Positions 1 to 8,041 of a stretch of DNA of 52,569 bases are shown here, piece after piece (the stretch's first letter is position 1; the number at the start of each line of letters is the position of its first letter). The position numbers and the translations under genes are program-made. The notes below the pieces were generated by a model that was given only the letters and a program-made list of their open reading frames with translations, was not told the origin of the DNA and did no database searches. This stretch comes from Planosporangium flavigriseum (GTDB taxonomy: Bacteria; Actinomycetota; Actinomycetes; Mycobacteriales; Micromonosporaceae), in assembly GCF_011947225.1 (NCBI RefSeq), contig NZ_JAATVW010000026.1, positions 1 to 52,569 on the forward strand. Direction: 5' to 3'.

Positions 1-114
1 CAGCAGAGTCGTCTAGCCCGATGTGTTACCCAGGTCCCGAGACAGATCTGTCATGCAGATCCTGAGACCAAGCAGTAGACAGGCAAGGAACCCACCGCCC
101 GACAGGTCGCACAG

Positions 115-470
115 GCGATCGGGGCGTCGATCCATACCGCACGTGCCGAACTGCGGCGGTTCCGGGCCGGACAGGTACCGGCAGCCAAGTCCGCCGGCCT
201 CAAACCGAAGACCGTCCGCAACATCCACGTGATGCTGCACGCCGCACTGGCCAATGCGGTCCGGTGACGTTACGCCGTGGACAATGTTGCCGAGCACGTG
301 AAGCCGCCACGGGTCCGCCGTCGCAAGCCGACCGTGTGGACCCCGACACAGCTGCGCACGTTCCTGACCTTCATCCGCCACGACCGACCGGTTCTACCCG
401 CTGTACCTGCTCGCTGCCACGACCGGCCTCCGCCGGGCGGAACTGTGCGGCCTGCGCTGGCCGGCACCAT
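115..470 (+). pseudogene. Tyrosine recombinase (phage-type integrase) remnant
   Basis: Reading the + strand in one frame from about 121 gives an integrase core-binding region (a KPKTVRNIHVMLHAALANAV segment), interrupted by a TGA at 265-267 where relatives usually have Trp. The frame continues with a PPRVRRRKPTVWTPTQL segment, then shifts by one base near 382-391, after which the conserved catalytic-domain start is readable (FYPLYLLAATTGLRRAELCG then LRW, 392-450). The C-terminal His-x-x-Arg and Tyr motifs are absent. One nonsense codon, one frameshift and the missing 3' part make it non-functional. It lies just before an 86-bp copy of the tRNA end, where an integrase gene normally sits in an integrated element. 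Confidence 0.75.
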
Positions 471-531
471 CGCCGCACTGTTCCTCGACGACGAGACGAC
501 CGTCGTTAGAAAATCCGTTAGCAATGAAGAT

Positions 532-617
532 GAAACCGCCCCCTCAGATGATCTCCGAGGGGGCGCTTTCCCTGGTAGCGGGGAGAGGATTTGAACCTCT
601 GGCCGCTGGGTTATGAG
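532..617 (+). repeat. Direct repeat copy 1, att-site-like (tRNA-fMet 3' half plus terminator)
   Basis: This copy matches 1602-1687 over 86 positions with about five mismatches. It contains the terminator hairpin and the T-arm to anticodon-loop part of the initiator tRNA gene, and similarity stops abruptly after the anticodon. A truncated tRNA 3' half at the far side of inserted DNA is the classic product of site-specific integration into a tRNA gene. The substitutions imply an old event. Confidence 0.75.
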
Positions 618-831
618 GAGATCAAGCGGCGTCTCCGGCGTTCCACCGTGTGCGATCAGTCCTGCCCAGACCACACGCGGGGTCTCGCTGCGTCCCACCA
701 GACAGCCTCGATCCGGGCCGTTCCTGATCGTCCCGTTAGCAAGCCCGTTAGCGTCGCGGCGGCGGGCAACCCCTTGTCCCTCAACTGCCCGAGCAACGGA
801 CCCACTGGTCCAGATCTGCCAACATCGACCC

Positions 832-1074
832 ATGAAGGCCCTCCCGGATTCGGTTGAGCAACGCCTTGCCGCAGGCGATAACGAGTACGCACGGTCTGCC
901 CGCCACCTCCTGCCCTCACCCGAGGAACTGTCCCTGACGCCACCCTACGAGCGGGTGCTCCACGCGATCCTCGACTTGGCCAATGGCGACTGGCGACTCG
1001 TCCGCCACTACAGTCAGGCCGCGTGTGAGGACTGGCGCGACGTTCTGCTTTGGTCGTCCCAGGCAAGCCCCTGA
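832..1074 (+). CDS. Small conserved-type hypothetical protein
   Basis: This 80-codon ORF starts at ATG and ends in TGA. The product begins MKALPDSVEQRL and contains ILDLANGDWRLVRHYSQAA followed by DWRDVL. The pattern of an acidic helix, then 'A.GD...vRHy...A..DwRDvL', resembles a small soluble actinobacterial family of unknown role that I know only by pattern. There are no membrane segments or signal peptide. It lies between the two tRNA-derived repeats, so it is probably cargo of the integrated element. It ends 84 bases before the next ORF on the same strand. The function is unknown. Confidence 0.55.
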   Translation: MKALPDSVEQRLAAGDNEYARSARHLLPSPEELSLTPPYERVLHAILDLANGDWRLVRHYSQAACEDWRDVLLWSSQASP

Positions 1075-1157
1075 CACGAGGGCTCCGACGCTGGCCATCC
1101 TCGTCGATCACCTGATCTCAACAGCGTTCAGACGTTGACCCGGCGACCAGCGACCAC

Positions 1158-1553
1158 TTGAAGCAGGCATGGCTAGCCGCCTACGGCATCGATCCCGACC
1201 CCGACCAGGCATATGACGAGGCTGTCCGCGCGGTAGAGACGGTAGCTTGCCCATTGATCTGCCCAAACGCCGATGGGAAGCGCACCCTCGGCACCGCGAT
1301 CGCGGTTCTGCGGAACGACCTGGTCGCCAAGACCCCGAGATGGAGCCTTGCCCTGCCGGATGCTTCCGGGAGACCGGCGAGCGTAGACGAGCTGATCGCG
1401 ATGCTCACCCTGCTATGGGAGGGCCAAGTGTCCCGGCACGCCGGCAGCACGAAGTCTCGCCGACAGACAGCGGCCGAAGCTGAAGCGGCCGTACAGATCG
1501 CAGTGACCCTGACCCAGTGGCTCTCGTCAGGCGTCCTACAGGCAGCGCCTTAG
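1158..1553 (+). CDS. Abortive-infection C-terminal-like domain protein, possibly 5'-truncated
   Basis: The 131-residue product (start at TTG if translated as drawn) has a pattern I associate with the C-terminal domain of abortive-infection-like proteins: an AYGIDPDPDQAYDEAVRAVE helix, a P-x-TLGTAI-like stretch, SVDELIAMLTLLWEGQ, RHAG, and a final EAEAAVQIAVTLTQWL helix. Family members usually carry this at the end of a longer protein. Here the reading frame is open only to an in-frame TGA at 1113-1115, and no convincing ribosome binding site precedes the TTG, so it may be the surviving 3' end of a larger gene. It sits inside the tRNA-flanked element, a usual place for anti-phage cargo. The defence role is inferred from family resemblance only. 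Confidence 0.45.
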   Translation: MKQAWLAAYGIDPDPDQAYDEAVRAVETVACPLICPNADGKRTLGTAIAVLRNDLVAKTPRWSLALPDASGRPASVDELIAMLTLLWEGQVSRHAGSTKSRRQTAAEAEAAVQIAVTLTQWLSSGVLQAAP

Positions 1554-1601
1554 CCGGGCCTCGATCGGCTTACTGGCTACAGATCTGGCTACAGCAGACG
1601 C

Positions 1602-1687
1602 GAAAACGCCCCCTCAGATGATCTCTGAGGGGGCGTTTTCCCTGGTAGCGGGGAGAGGATTTGAACCTCTGACCTCTGGGTTATGAG
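1602..1687 (+). repeat. Direct repeat copy 2, overlapping the intact tRNA-fMet 3' half
   Basis: This partner of the repeat at 532-617 overlaps the 3' part of the functional tRNA gene and its terminator, which marks the tRNA side of the integrated segment. The roughly 985 bases between the copies would be the retained element. Confidence 0.7.
1607..1635 (-). terminator. Rho-independent terminator of the tRNA-fMet gene
   Basis: A perfect 12-bp stem (CGCCCCCTCAGA with TCTGAGGGGGCG) has a 5-base loop. Read on the minus strand, it follows the tRNA 3' end by seven bases and is followed by a short T run (gttttcg). A one-mismatch copy is at 537-565 in the other repeat. Confidence 0.75.
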
Positions 1688-1719
1688 CCCAGCGAGCTAC
1701 CGAGCTGCTCCACCCCGCG
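1643..1719 (-). tRNA. Initiator tRNA-fMet (anticodon CAU)
   Basis: The minus-strand sequence folds into a 77-nt cloverleaf with an encoded CCA end. It begins CGCGGGGTGGAGC, has a D-arm with GCTCGGTAGCTC, anticodon loop CTCATAA, and T-loop TTCAAAT. Two initiator hallmarks are visible. Position 1 is C facing T at position 72, so the acceptor end is unpaired. Three consecutive G:C pairs (GGG/CCC) stack on the anticodon loop. The gene has served as an integration site, since a copy of its 3' half lies at 532-617. Confidence 0.95.
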
Positions 1720-1809
1720 TCGCTGTGTAAACGTTAGCGCACTGTCCCCAGATCGCCAAACTGGCATCCGGTGGTCCGGATCACGCCGCCTCGACGTAAC
1801 CTCCCTGCC

Positions 1810-1860
1810 GGATCTTGGGGAGGTTGGACATCGAGTTCAATGCCAACCTCCCCAAGATCC
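1810..1860. terminator. Long perfect hairpin at the 3' side of the UPF0182 gene
   Basis: Eighteen-base arms at 1810-1827 and 1843-1860 are exact inverted complements around a 15-base loop; the core is GATCTTGGGGAGGTTGG. There is no T tract. It lies 23 bases beyond the stop of the minus-strand UPF0182 gene, so it is probably a tail-less terminator or mRNA 3'-end stabiliser. A related GATCTTGG hairpin is at 7395-7440. Confidence 0.6.
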
Positions 1861-1883
1861 ACGAGGGGCAGCCCCGCGCGGGG

Positions 1884-4877
1884 CTACGGGCTCGTCGAAG
1901 CCGACGGAGACGGAGCCGCAGACGGAGGGGACGACGGCCGCGAGCCGGCCGGGGCCGGCGCTCCCCCACCGTGCTGCTGCAGCGCCTGGTACGCCTTCAC
2001 CGCGTCTTCCAGGGCCTTCAGCGCCTGCCCGTACTTCTCGAAGTCACCGCTCTGCTGCGCGGCCCGCAGGTCGGTGATCGCCTGCTGGATCTTGCCGGCC
2101 GCCTCGGCCAGCGCGGCGGACGCGGGCGGCGAGGTGACCGTGGTCGGCGGCTGCCCAGCCGGCGGCTGCCCGGCCGGCGGTGTCGGCTGCGGCGCCTGAC
2201 CGGTCGCCTGCCTGATCAGGCTCTCGATGCCCGCCTGCAGGGTGTCCTCGTACGCCACGTACTTGCCATAGCTGACGAGCACCTTGCGCATCAGTGGGTA
2301 CGAGGTGTCGTTCGTGCTGCGGATGTAGAGCGGCTCTACGTACAGCATGCCGCCATCGACCGGCAGCGAGAGCAGGTTGCCGTAGATCGGCTTGGAGTTC
2401 TGCGACCGGAACAGGTTCAGGTCTCGGGTCACGTCCGGCATGCTGGTCATTCGCTGCTGGACCTGGCTGGGCCCGTCCGTGATCGTGCCCTCGGGCAGCT
2501 GCAGCAGTTGGATGTCCGGCTTGCCGTTCACCAGCGACGCCGACATCAGGGCCGCCAGGTTGGGCCGGCCGCGCGGGGTCATCGCCGCGGTGAGCTGGTA
2601 CCGGGGCTGCTCCTGCCCGGGGAACTGGGCCACCAGGTAGTACGGCGGCTGCTTCTGCCCACGTTGCGCGGTGTCCGGCGACGGGTCGTCGGGGACCTGC
2701 CAGAAGTTCGGCCCGGAGAAGAACTGGTCCGGCGCGGTGACGTGGTACCTGGCGAGCAGGTCGCGCTGCACCTTGAACTGGTCCTCCGGGTAGCGGAAGT
2801 GCTTCTCCAGCTCAGCCGGGATGTCTTTGCGCGGCAGGATCAGGTTGCCGCCGAAGGCCTGGTTCCACGCCTTGAGGACCGGATCGGTGTCGTCGTAGCT
2901 GTAGAGCTTCACCGTGCCGTCGTAGGCGTCCACGGTGGCCTTGACCGAGTTGCGCAGGTAGTTGATCTCTTCGCGGGCCTGCGCGAACGTCCCGGAACCG
3001 GTCTGGGCGTCGCTGGTGGCGTCCCGCAGGTTGACCCGCTGCGAGTACGGATACGTCGACGACGTGGTGTAACCGTCGAGGATCCAGACGATCCGGCCGT
3101 TGACGACGGCCGGGTACGGGTCGCCGTCCAGTTTCAGGAACGGCGCCACCTTCTCCACCCGCTCGCGCGGGGTCCGCTCGTACAGCAGCTTGGAGTTCTG
3201 ATTGAAGACGCTCGACAGCAGGAAGTTCGCCTCGCGGTACTTGGCCGCGTAGAGCACGCGGCGCCAGTAGGAGCCGACGGCGACGCCGCCCTTGCCGTCA
3301 TAGGTGAAGTACTGGTCGGCCCCGGCGGTCGGCCGGTCGAACTCCCCGTCCCTGTTGGCAACGTTGCCGACGACCACGTAGTCGCGCATCCGCTCGCCGT
3401 AGTAGATGCGTGGCTGGCTCGTGTTGATCTGCTCGGTCGGCGACGAACAGGCCTCGCTGCCTGCCGGCTTCTTCTCCTGGCCGCCGTCGTTGAGGAAGCC
3501 GGAGACGAAGAGCGGCTGCCCGCCGCAGACCAGCTGATTGGCCGGGGCCGACACGAATCCGTACCCGTGGGTGTAGACGGTGTGCCGGTTCTGCCAGTTG
3601 CCCTGCTGCGCGGTCAGCCGGTCGTAGTTGATCTCCCGTACGCCGACGACGTAGTCCTGGGTGTTGCCCTGGAACGGGTACCGGTCGATGTCGAGCTTGT
3701 CGCCGAAGTCGTAGAAGCCACGCACCTGCTGTAACTGGGTGTACGTGTCGGAGACGACCGCCGGGTCGAGCAGCCGGATGTTGGCCACCGTCCCCTTGTC
3801 CGCGGCCAGGCTAGCGGATGGCGTGGTGTTCGCCGCGTCGTACGTGCTCACCTTGACGTCGGAGAGCCCGAACGCCTGGCGGGTGGCGTCGATGCTGCGC
3901 TGGATGTACGGCGGCTCCTTGCTCAGCGGGCTCGGCTTCACCGTGAACGACTGCACCGCGTACGGGTAGACGCCGCCGATCGCGACGGCCGAGATGACGA
4001 GCAGGCCCATGGCCACTCCCGGCCACAGCAGACTGCGCATCCACGCGTTGGAGAAGACCAGGATCGCGATCGCGACGACCACCGAGATCCAGGCGAGGAT
4101 CTCCTTGGCCGGCAGCAGCGCGTTGATGTCGGTGTACCCGGCGCCGGAGACGTCGGCGCTGTCGTTGTGCCCGAGCAGCAGTCCGCGCCGGTCGAGGTAG
4201 TACGCGACGGCCTTGAGAAGCACGAACAGCGCCACCAGGGTGGTGAGGTGGGCGCGGGCCGCCACGGTCATCCGGTCGCCGGCGCCCTGCAGGCGTACGC
4301 CGCCGAACAGGTAGTGCATCGCCAGTGCGCCGAGCACCGAGATGACGACGGCGGCGAAGGCAGCGCCGAGCAGGTAGCGCCAGAACGGGTACTCGAAGAC
4401 GTAGAACCCGACGTCCTGGCCGAACTGCGGGTCGGAGACCCCGAACCGCTGAGCGTTGGCGAACAGCATCCACTGCTGCCAGCGGCCCTGCGCCGACAGG
4501 CCGGCGAATAAGCCGACCAGCAGGGCGAAGCCACCGGTCCAGGAGCCGATGCGCGGCGCCAACAGCAGCCGGTACCGGTCCAGGGTCTGCTGCTCGAGCG
4601 AGTGTGGGCGCAGCAGCGGGCGCAGCCGGTAGGCCAGGTACAGGTTGAGCGCGACGATCACGCCCATGCCGATGCCGAACAGCGCGAACAGCACCAACCG
4701 CGTTGCCAGGACCCCGGTGAAGACCTGCCGGTAGCGAACCTCGTCGAACCAGAGCCAGTCGGTCCACGCGTTGATCGCGCGGTCGAACAGCGTGAACAGC
4801 AGGAAGAGCGCGGCCAGCACGATGACCGTCACTCGGCCCCGGCGATTCGCCCTCGTCAAGGGGGTACGCATTACCAC
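1884..4877 (-). CDS. UPF0182 family integral membrane protein
   Basis: The 997-residue product matches the large actinobacterial UPF0182 (COG1615) family. It has an N-terminal block of about seven hydrophobic segments (for example VIVLAALFLLFTLFDRA and VLFALFGIGMGVIVALNLYL) within the first 300 or so residues, then a long extracytoplasmic region with PYIQRSIDATRQAFGL and TPTEQ-like motifs. The tail is low in complexity (Pro, Gly, Ala and Ser after about residue 900). The chosen GTG start has ggag six bases upstream; ATG two codons later is the alternative. The biochemical role of the family is not established. It lies next to a Lon-like protease and DUF2342, as I recall from mycobacteria. The stop codon sits in a GCCCCGCGCGGGGC palindrome. 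Confidence 0.93.
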   Translation of the reverse strand: MVMRTPLTRANRRGRVTVIVLAALFLLFTLFDRAINAWTDWLWFDEVRYRQVFTGVLATRLVLFALFGIGMGVIVALNLYLAYRLRPLLRPHSLEQQTLDRYRLLLAPRIGSWTGGFALLVGLFAGLSAQGRWQQWMLFANAQRFGVSDPQFGQDVGFYVFEYPFWRYLLGAAFAAVVISVLGALAMHYLFGGVRLQGAGDRMTVAARAHLTTLVALFVLLKAVAYYLDRRGLLLGHNDSADVSGAGYTDINALLPAKEILAWISVVVAIAILVFSNAWMRSLLWPGVAMGLLVISAVAIGGVYPYAVQSFTVKPSPLSKEPPYIQRSIDATRQAFGLSDVKVSTYDAANTTPSASLAADKGTVANIRLLDPAVVSDTYTQLQQVRGFYDFGDKLDIDRYPFQGNTQDYVVGVREINYDRLTAQQGNWQNRHTVYTHGYGFVSAPANQLVCGGQPLFVSGFLNDGGQEKKPAGSEACSSPTEQINTSQPRIYYGERMRDYVVVGNVANRDGEFDRPTAGADQYFTYDGKGGVAVGSYWRRVLYAAKYREANFLLSSVFNQNSKLLYERTPRERVEKVAPFLKLDGDPYPAVVNGRIVWILDGYTTSSTYPYSQRVNLRDATSDAQTGSGTFAQAREEINYLRNSVKATVDAYDGTVKLYSYDDTDPVLKAWNQAFGGNLILPRKDIPAELEKHFRYPEDQFKVQRDLLARYHVTAPDQFFSGPNFWQVPDDPSPDTAQRGQKQPPYYLVAQFPGQEQPRYQLTAAMTPRGRPNLAALMSASLVNGKPDIQLLQLPEGTITDGPSQVQQRMTSMPDVTRDLNLFRSQNSKPIYGNLLSLPVDGGMLYVEPLYIRSTNDTSYPLMRKVLVSYGKYVAYEDTLQAGIESLIRQATGQAPQPTPPAGQPPAGQPPTTVTSPPASAALAEAAGKIQQAITDLRAAQQSGDFEKYGQALKALEDAVKAYQALQQHGGGAPAPAGSRPSSPPSAAPSPSASTSP

Positions 4878-4974
4878 GGTTGACTCCGCACGCTCGCGTC
4901 ACGAAATGCCACCAGCGTACGCACCCGCGCCACAATCAGCGTCCGGCCTGCGCGGATCTAGACGAAAACGACGT

Positions 4975-5997
4975 TCACCGCGTGCAGAGAGCGGGCTGGC
5001 GGTGCTCCCGAACAGCCTGTAGCGCGCTCAGCGCGTCATCCAAGGTGGCGACCTTCGCCATCGGCAGGCCGGGAACGGCGCTGCTCATCGCCTCCGCGCA
5101 GTTCGCCGCCGGGGTGAGGAACACCGTGGCGCCGTCCCGCTTGGCCGCGACCAGCTTCTGGGGTATGCCGCCGATCGGGCCGACCTTGCCCTGGTCGTCG
5201 ATGGTCCCGGTACCCGCGATGACCTGGCCGCCCGTCAGGTCGGCCGGGTCGAGCTTGTCGATGATGCCGAGCGTGAACATCAGGCCGGCCGATGGTCCGC
5301 CGATCTTGTCCAGGTCGATCTTCAGCTGGAACGGGTGCGGCTGCTTGGACTCGACGGTGACGCCGATGCGCGGGGTGTCTCCTTCGGTCCGAGGCGTGAT
5401 GGTCGCCGTGCCGGCCGCACCGTCGCGGGTGTAGGCGAAGGTACGCGGAGTGCCGGCCGGCTTGGCCCGGATGAGATCGGTCAGCTTCGCCGCCGCGGTC
5501 ACCGGAGTGCCGTCCACCGCCGTGATCACATCGCCCGCCTTGAGGACGCCATCGGCCGGCGAGCCCGCCTTGACCTCCCGGACGGTGACCTGCACCGAGT
5601 ACCCGAGCTTGGCCAACGCGGCCGTCTCGGCGCTGCTCTGGGAGTCCTTGAACTCCTGCGCGTTCTGCTGGTCGACCTGCTGCTCGGTCCGGCTGGGCGG
5701 ATAGATCAGCTCGCGCGGCACCACCGCGTAGTCGTCCTGCAGCCAGCCCTTGACCGCCTCGAACAGCGTCAGGTCCGAGGTGACGCTCACCGTGGTCAGG
5801 CGTAGCTGCCCCTTGGAGGTACTGACCGGAGCGCCGGTGACGCTGATGACGTCGTGCTTGTCCGCCTGCCCCAGCGTGTTCACGGTCGGTCCCGGCCCCA
5901 GGGCGACATAGGGCACCGGAATCGAGAAAAATGCCTGCCACAGCAGCAGGGCGAGCAGGACACCGCCGATCAGGACGGTGGCACCACGGCGTCTCAT
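4975..5997 (-). CDS. Membrane-anchored PDZ / Lon-like (S16) serine protease, YlbL family
   Basis: The 340-residue protein has one N-terminal transmembrane helix (ATVLIGGVLLALLLWQAFF), which anchors it with the catalytic part outside the membrane. A PDZ domain follows at about residues 135-215 (VKAGSPADGVLKAGDVITAV). A Lon-type proteolytic domain is at about 230-325. The Ser-Lys dyad is visible as GGPSAGLMFTLGI (Ser) and AAKRDGATVFLTP (Lys), and GTGTIDDQGKVGPIGGI is the family's substrate-side loop. There is no ATPase domain, so it is not a true Lon. The start is ATG, 63 bp from the divergent DUF2342 gene. Substrates are unknown. A role in envelope protein quality control next to the UPF0182 protein is inference. 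Confidence 0.92.
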   Translation of the reverse strand: MRRRGATVLIGGVLLALLLWQAFFSIPVPYVALGPGPTVNTLGQADKHDVISVTGAPVSTSKGQLRLTTVSVTSDLTLFEAVKGWLQDDYAVVPRELIYPPSRTEQQVDQQNAQEFKDSQSSAETAALAKLGYSVQVTVREVKAGSPADGVLKAGDVITAVDGTPVTAAAKLTDLIRAKPAGTPRTFAYTRDGAAGTATITPRTEGDTPRIGVTVESKQPHPFQLKIDLDKIGGPSAGLMFTLGIIDKLDPADLTGGQVIAGTGTIDDQGKVGPIGGIPQKLVAAKRDGATVFLTPAANCAEAMSSAVPGLPMAKVATLDDALSALQAVREHRQPALCTR

Positions 5998-6060
5998 GGC
6001 GGCGAGCCTATCCGGCACGCGGCGCGATGGTTGCGAGCAGGCGTCGCGTACCGTGGAACC

Positions 6061-7392
6061 GTGCCCGCAGATACCCCGTTCGGATTCGGATTGCCTGGTG
6101 GTGGCGACCTGCCGGATCCCAACGATCCGCAGCAGATGCAGCGCTTTCTGAGCCAGTTGCAGCAGCTTTTCGCCACGCCCGGCGGCGGCCCCGTCAACTG
6201 GGATCTCGCCCGCCAGATCGCCCAGGCGCACCTCACCGGCGCACCCGGAATGGGCGCCGGCCAGGCGCCGTTCGGGCTGACCCTCCCGCCGGGAATCGGC
6301 GCGCCGGCACAACCCGCGTCCGAGCAGGGCCCGGTGGGTGACCCTGACGTCGACGCGAAAACGCGCGCCGCGGTCACCGAGTCGCTCCGCCTGGCCGACC
6401 TGTGGCTGGAGCCGGAGTCCGCGCTGCCCTCGGGCATCGCGGCGACCGCCGCGTGGACGCGCTCCGAGTGGATCAGCGCGACCCTCGACGTCTGGCGGAA
6501 GCTGTGCGACCCGGTCGCGGCCCGCATGGTCGGCGCCATGGCCGACCTGGTCCCCGACGAGATGCGCAGCCAGCTGGGTCCGATGACCTCGATGGTGACG
6601 TCGCTGGGCGGCGCGCTGTTCGGTGGCCAGCTCGGCACCGCGCTCGGCTCGCTCGCCGCCGAGGTGCTCTCCGCCAGCGACATCGGGCTTCCGCTCGGAC
6701 CGGCCGGCACCGCCGCCCTGGTCCCGGCCAACATCGAGGAGTACGGGCAGGGCCTGGAGATCGACGGCGACCAGGTCCGGCTGTACGTGGCCCTGCGCGA
6801 GGCAGCCCACCAGCGACTGTTCGGGCACGTCCCGTGGCTGCGCGGGCACGTCCTCACCGCGGTGGAGACCTACGCGGCCGGTATCCGGGTCAACCGGGAG
6901 GCGATCGAAGAGGCGATGAACCGCTTCGACCCGACCAACCCGGAGGGCATGCAGGAGATCGCGCTGGAAGGCGTGTTCTCCCCGGAGGACAGCCCGCAGC
7001 AGAAGGCGGCGCTGGCGCGGCTGGAGACGGCGCTCGCCCTGATCGAGGGCTGGGTCACCCACGTCGTCGAACGGGCCGCCGGCGACCGGCTGCCCGACGT
7101 CGTCCGGTTCGCCGAGGCGTTCCGGCGCCGGCGGGCCGCAGGTGGGCCGGCCGAGCAGACCTTCGCCGCGCTCGTCGGCCTGGAGCTGCGCCCGCGCCGG
7201 CTGCGCGAGGCCACCGCACTGTGGGCCGCGCTGACCGAGCACCGGGGCATCTCCGGCAGGGACGCGCTCTGGGGCCACCCCGACCTGCTGCCCGACGAGG
7301 ATGCGTTCACCGACCCCGAGGCGTATGCCCGGGCGTCGCTCGACCTCACCGACCTGGAGAACGAACTGGGCGACGACGCCCCGGATTCTTGA
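6061..7392 (+). CDS. Zinc-dependent metalloprotease-like protein, DUF2342 family
   Basis: The 443-residue product starts at GTG. Its N-terminal region is rich in Gly, Pro and Gln (FGFGLPGGGDLPDPNDP), and a mostly helical domain follows. The family signature is VALREAAHQRLFGHVPWL at about residues 243-260, where the Glu-Ala-Ala-His pattern replaces the usual HExxH; Glu-341 to Asp-rich segments such as HPDLLPDEDAF occur near the end. Members are annotated as putative hydrolases or zincins, but activity has not been shown to my knowledge. There is no signal peptide or membrane segment, so it should be cytosolic. It is divergent from the Lon-like protease gene and convergent with 7415-8038, with a hairpin between. 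Confidence 0.9.
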   Translation: MPADTPFGFGLPGGGDLPDPNDPQQMQRFLSQLQQLFATPGGGPVNWDLARQIAQAHLTGAPGMGAGQAPFGLTLPPGIGAPAQPASEQGPVGDPDVDAKTRAAVTESLRLADLWLEPESALPSGIAATAAWTRSEWISATLDVWRKLCDPVAARMVGAMADLVPDEMRSQLGPMTSMVTSLGGALFGGQLGTALGSLAAEVLSASDIGLPLGPAGTAALVPANIEEYGQGLEIDGDQVRLYVALREAAHQRLFGHVPWLRGHVLTAVETYAAGIRVNREAIEEAMNRFDPTNPEGMQEIALEGVFSPEDSPQQKAALARLETALALIEGWVTHVVERAAGDRLPDVVRFAEAFRRRRAAGGPAEQTFAALVGLELRPRRLREATALWAALTEHRGISGRDALWGHPDLLPDEDAFTDPEAYARASLDLTDLENELGDDAPDS

Positions 7393-7394
7393 CG

Positions 7395-7440
7395 ATCTTG
7401 GACACCTAGGCCGGTTACAGCCGGTCCAGGTGTCCAAGAT
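7395..7440. terminator. Bidirectional terminator between convergent genes
   Basis: Thirteen-base arms ATCTTGGACACCT and AGGTGTCCAAGAT (7395-7407 and 7428-7440) are perfect complements. The stop codon of the minus-strand gene (TAA at 7417-7415) lies in the loop, so the hairpin overlaps the gene end. No T run is present on either strand. Confidence 0.7.
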
Positions 7441-8038
7441 TTCCGGTAGTGAGCAGCATTCGGGTGTTCTCCCAGCCCTCCAGGGCCGGGTCGAGCCGGG
7501 CGAGATCGTCGGCGCCGCGCAGCCGGTGCCAGCCGGGCGTGACCGCCACGACCGCCCTGCGCGGCGCCGCCGCGCGAACCTCCTCGGGCTCGGCCGCGTC
7601 CAGGTCCACCTCGGGCAGCCACTTCGGCAGCGGCAGCCGGCTCGCCACGCCCACTAGCCCGCCGCCGTGCGCCGGAGCCACGGCGGCGATCCGGCTGGTC
7701 AGCGGCTGGAGCAGCTTGCCGATGAGCATGCCGGGCAGATCCGGCGCGTCCGCGGCGAGCACGGCAGCCATGTCGTAGCCGTCAGCCGCAGCCGCGCGTA
7801 GGGCGTTGCCGGGGGTGGCGCGCTCCAGCTCGTACACCGGCATCCCCGGCCAGGCGACGGCCGCTGCCAGGTCGCGGTCCGCACGGACGACAGCGATCGC
7901 CGGCTCGGCCGCGGCGAGCGTGCTGAGCAGGTCGACGACGTCCTCGGCCAGCGCCCGTCGCCACGTGGGGAGGTCGACGCCCGGCGGCGCCCACGCGATC
8001 TCGGTCAGTAACGCGATGACAACTCGACTACTGGTCAC
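7415..8038 (-). CDS. DUF2064-like / nucleotidyltransferase-fold hypothetical protein
   Basis: The 207-residue protein starts at GTG three bases after the stop of the upstream metallopeptidase gene, so the two are probably one operon. The sequence has the layout of small GT-A-fold transferases of the DUF2064 type: an N-terminal VVIALLTEIAWAPPG strand, a central AAVLAADAPDLPGMLIGKLL segment like the 'D.P.l' metal-binding region, and a C-terminal helical part. The classical catalytic Asp pattern is only partly present (DAPDLP). I place it in the fold by overall pattern only, and the substrate is unknown. It ends inside the convergent terminator hairpin with DUF2342. Confidence 0.75.
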   Translation of the reverse strand: MTSSRVVIALLTEIAWAPPGVDLPTWRRALAEDVVDLLSTLAAAEPAIAVVRADRDLAAAVAWPGMPVYELERATPGNALRAAAADGYDMAAVLAADAPDLPGMLIGKLLQPLTSRIAAVAPAHGGGLVGVASRLPLPKWLPEVDLDAAEPEEVRAAAPRRAVVAVTPGWHRLRGADDLARLDPALEGWENTRMLLTTGNLGHLDRL

Positions 8039-8041
8039 TGG

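Noticed and set aside
1810-1860. Terminal inverted repeat of an insertion sequence.
   Set aside because: The arms are adjacent with a 15-base loop and no transposase is between or beside them; a gene-end hairpin fits better.
1815-3734. A 639-codon open frame on the + strand opposite the UPF0182 gene.
   Set aside because: It is Arg/Leu/Val-rich with no domain and lies wholly antisense to a well-supported gene, a usual artefact of high-GC DNA.
6402-7409. A 335-codon + strand frame inside the DUF2342 gene.
   Set aside because: It is an alternate frame of the same strand with very high Arg content and no initiation signal.
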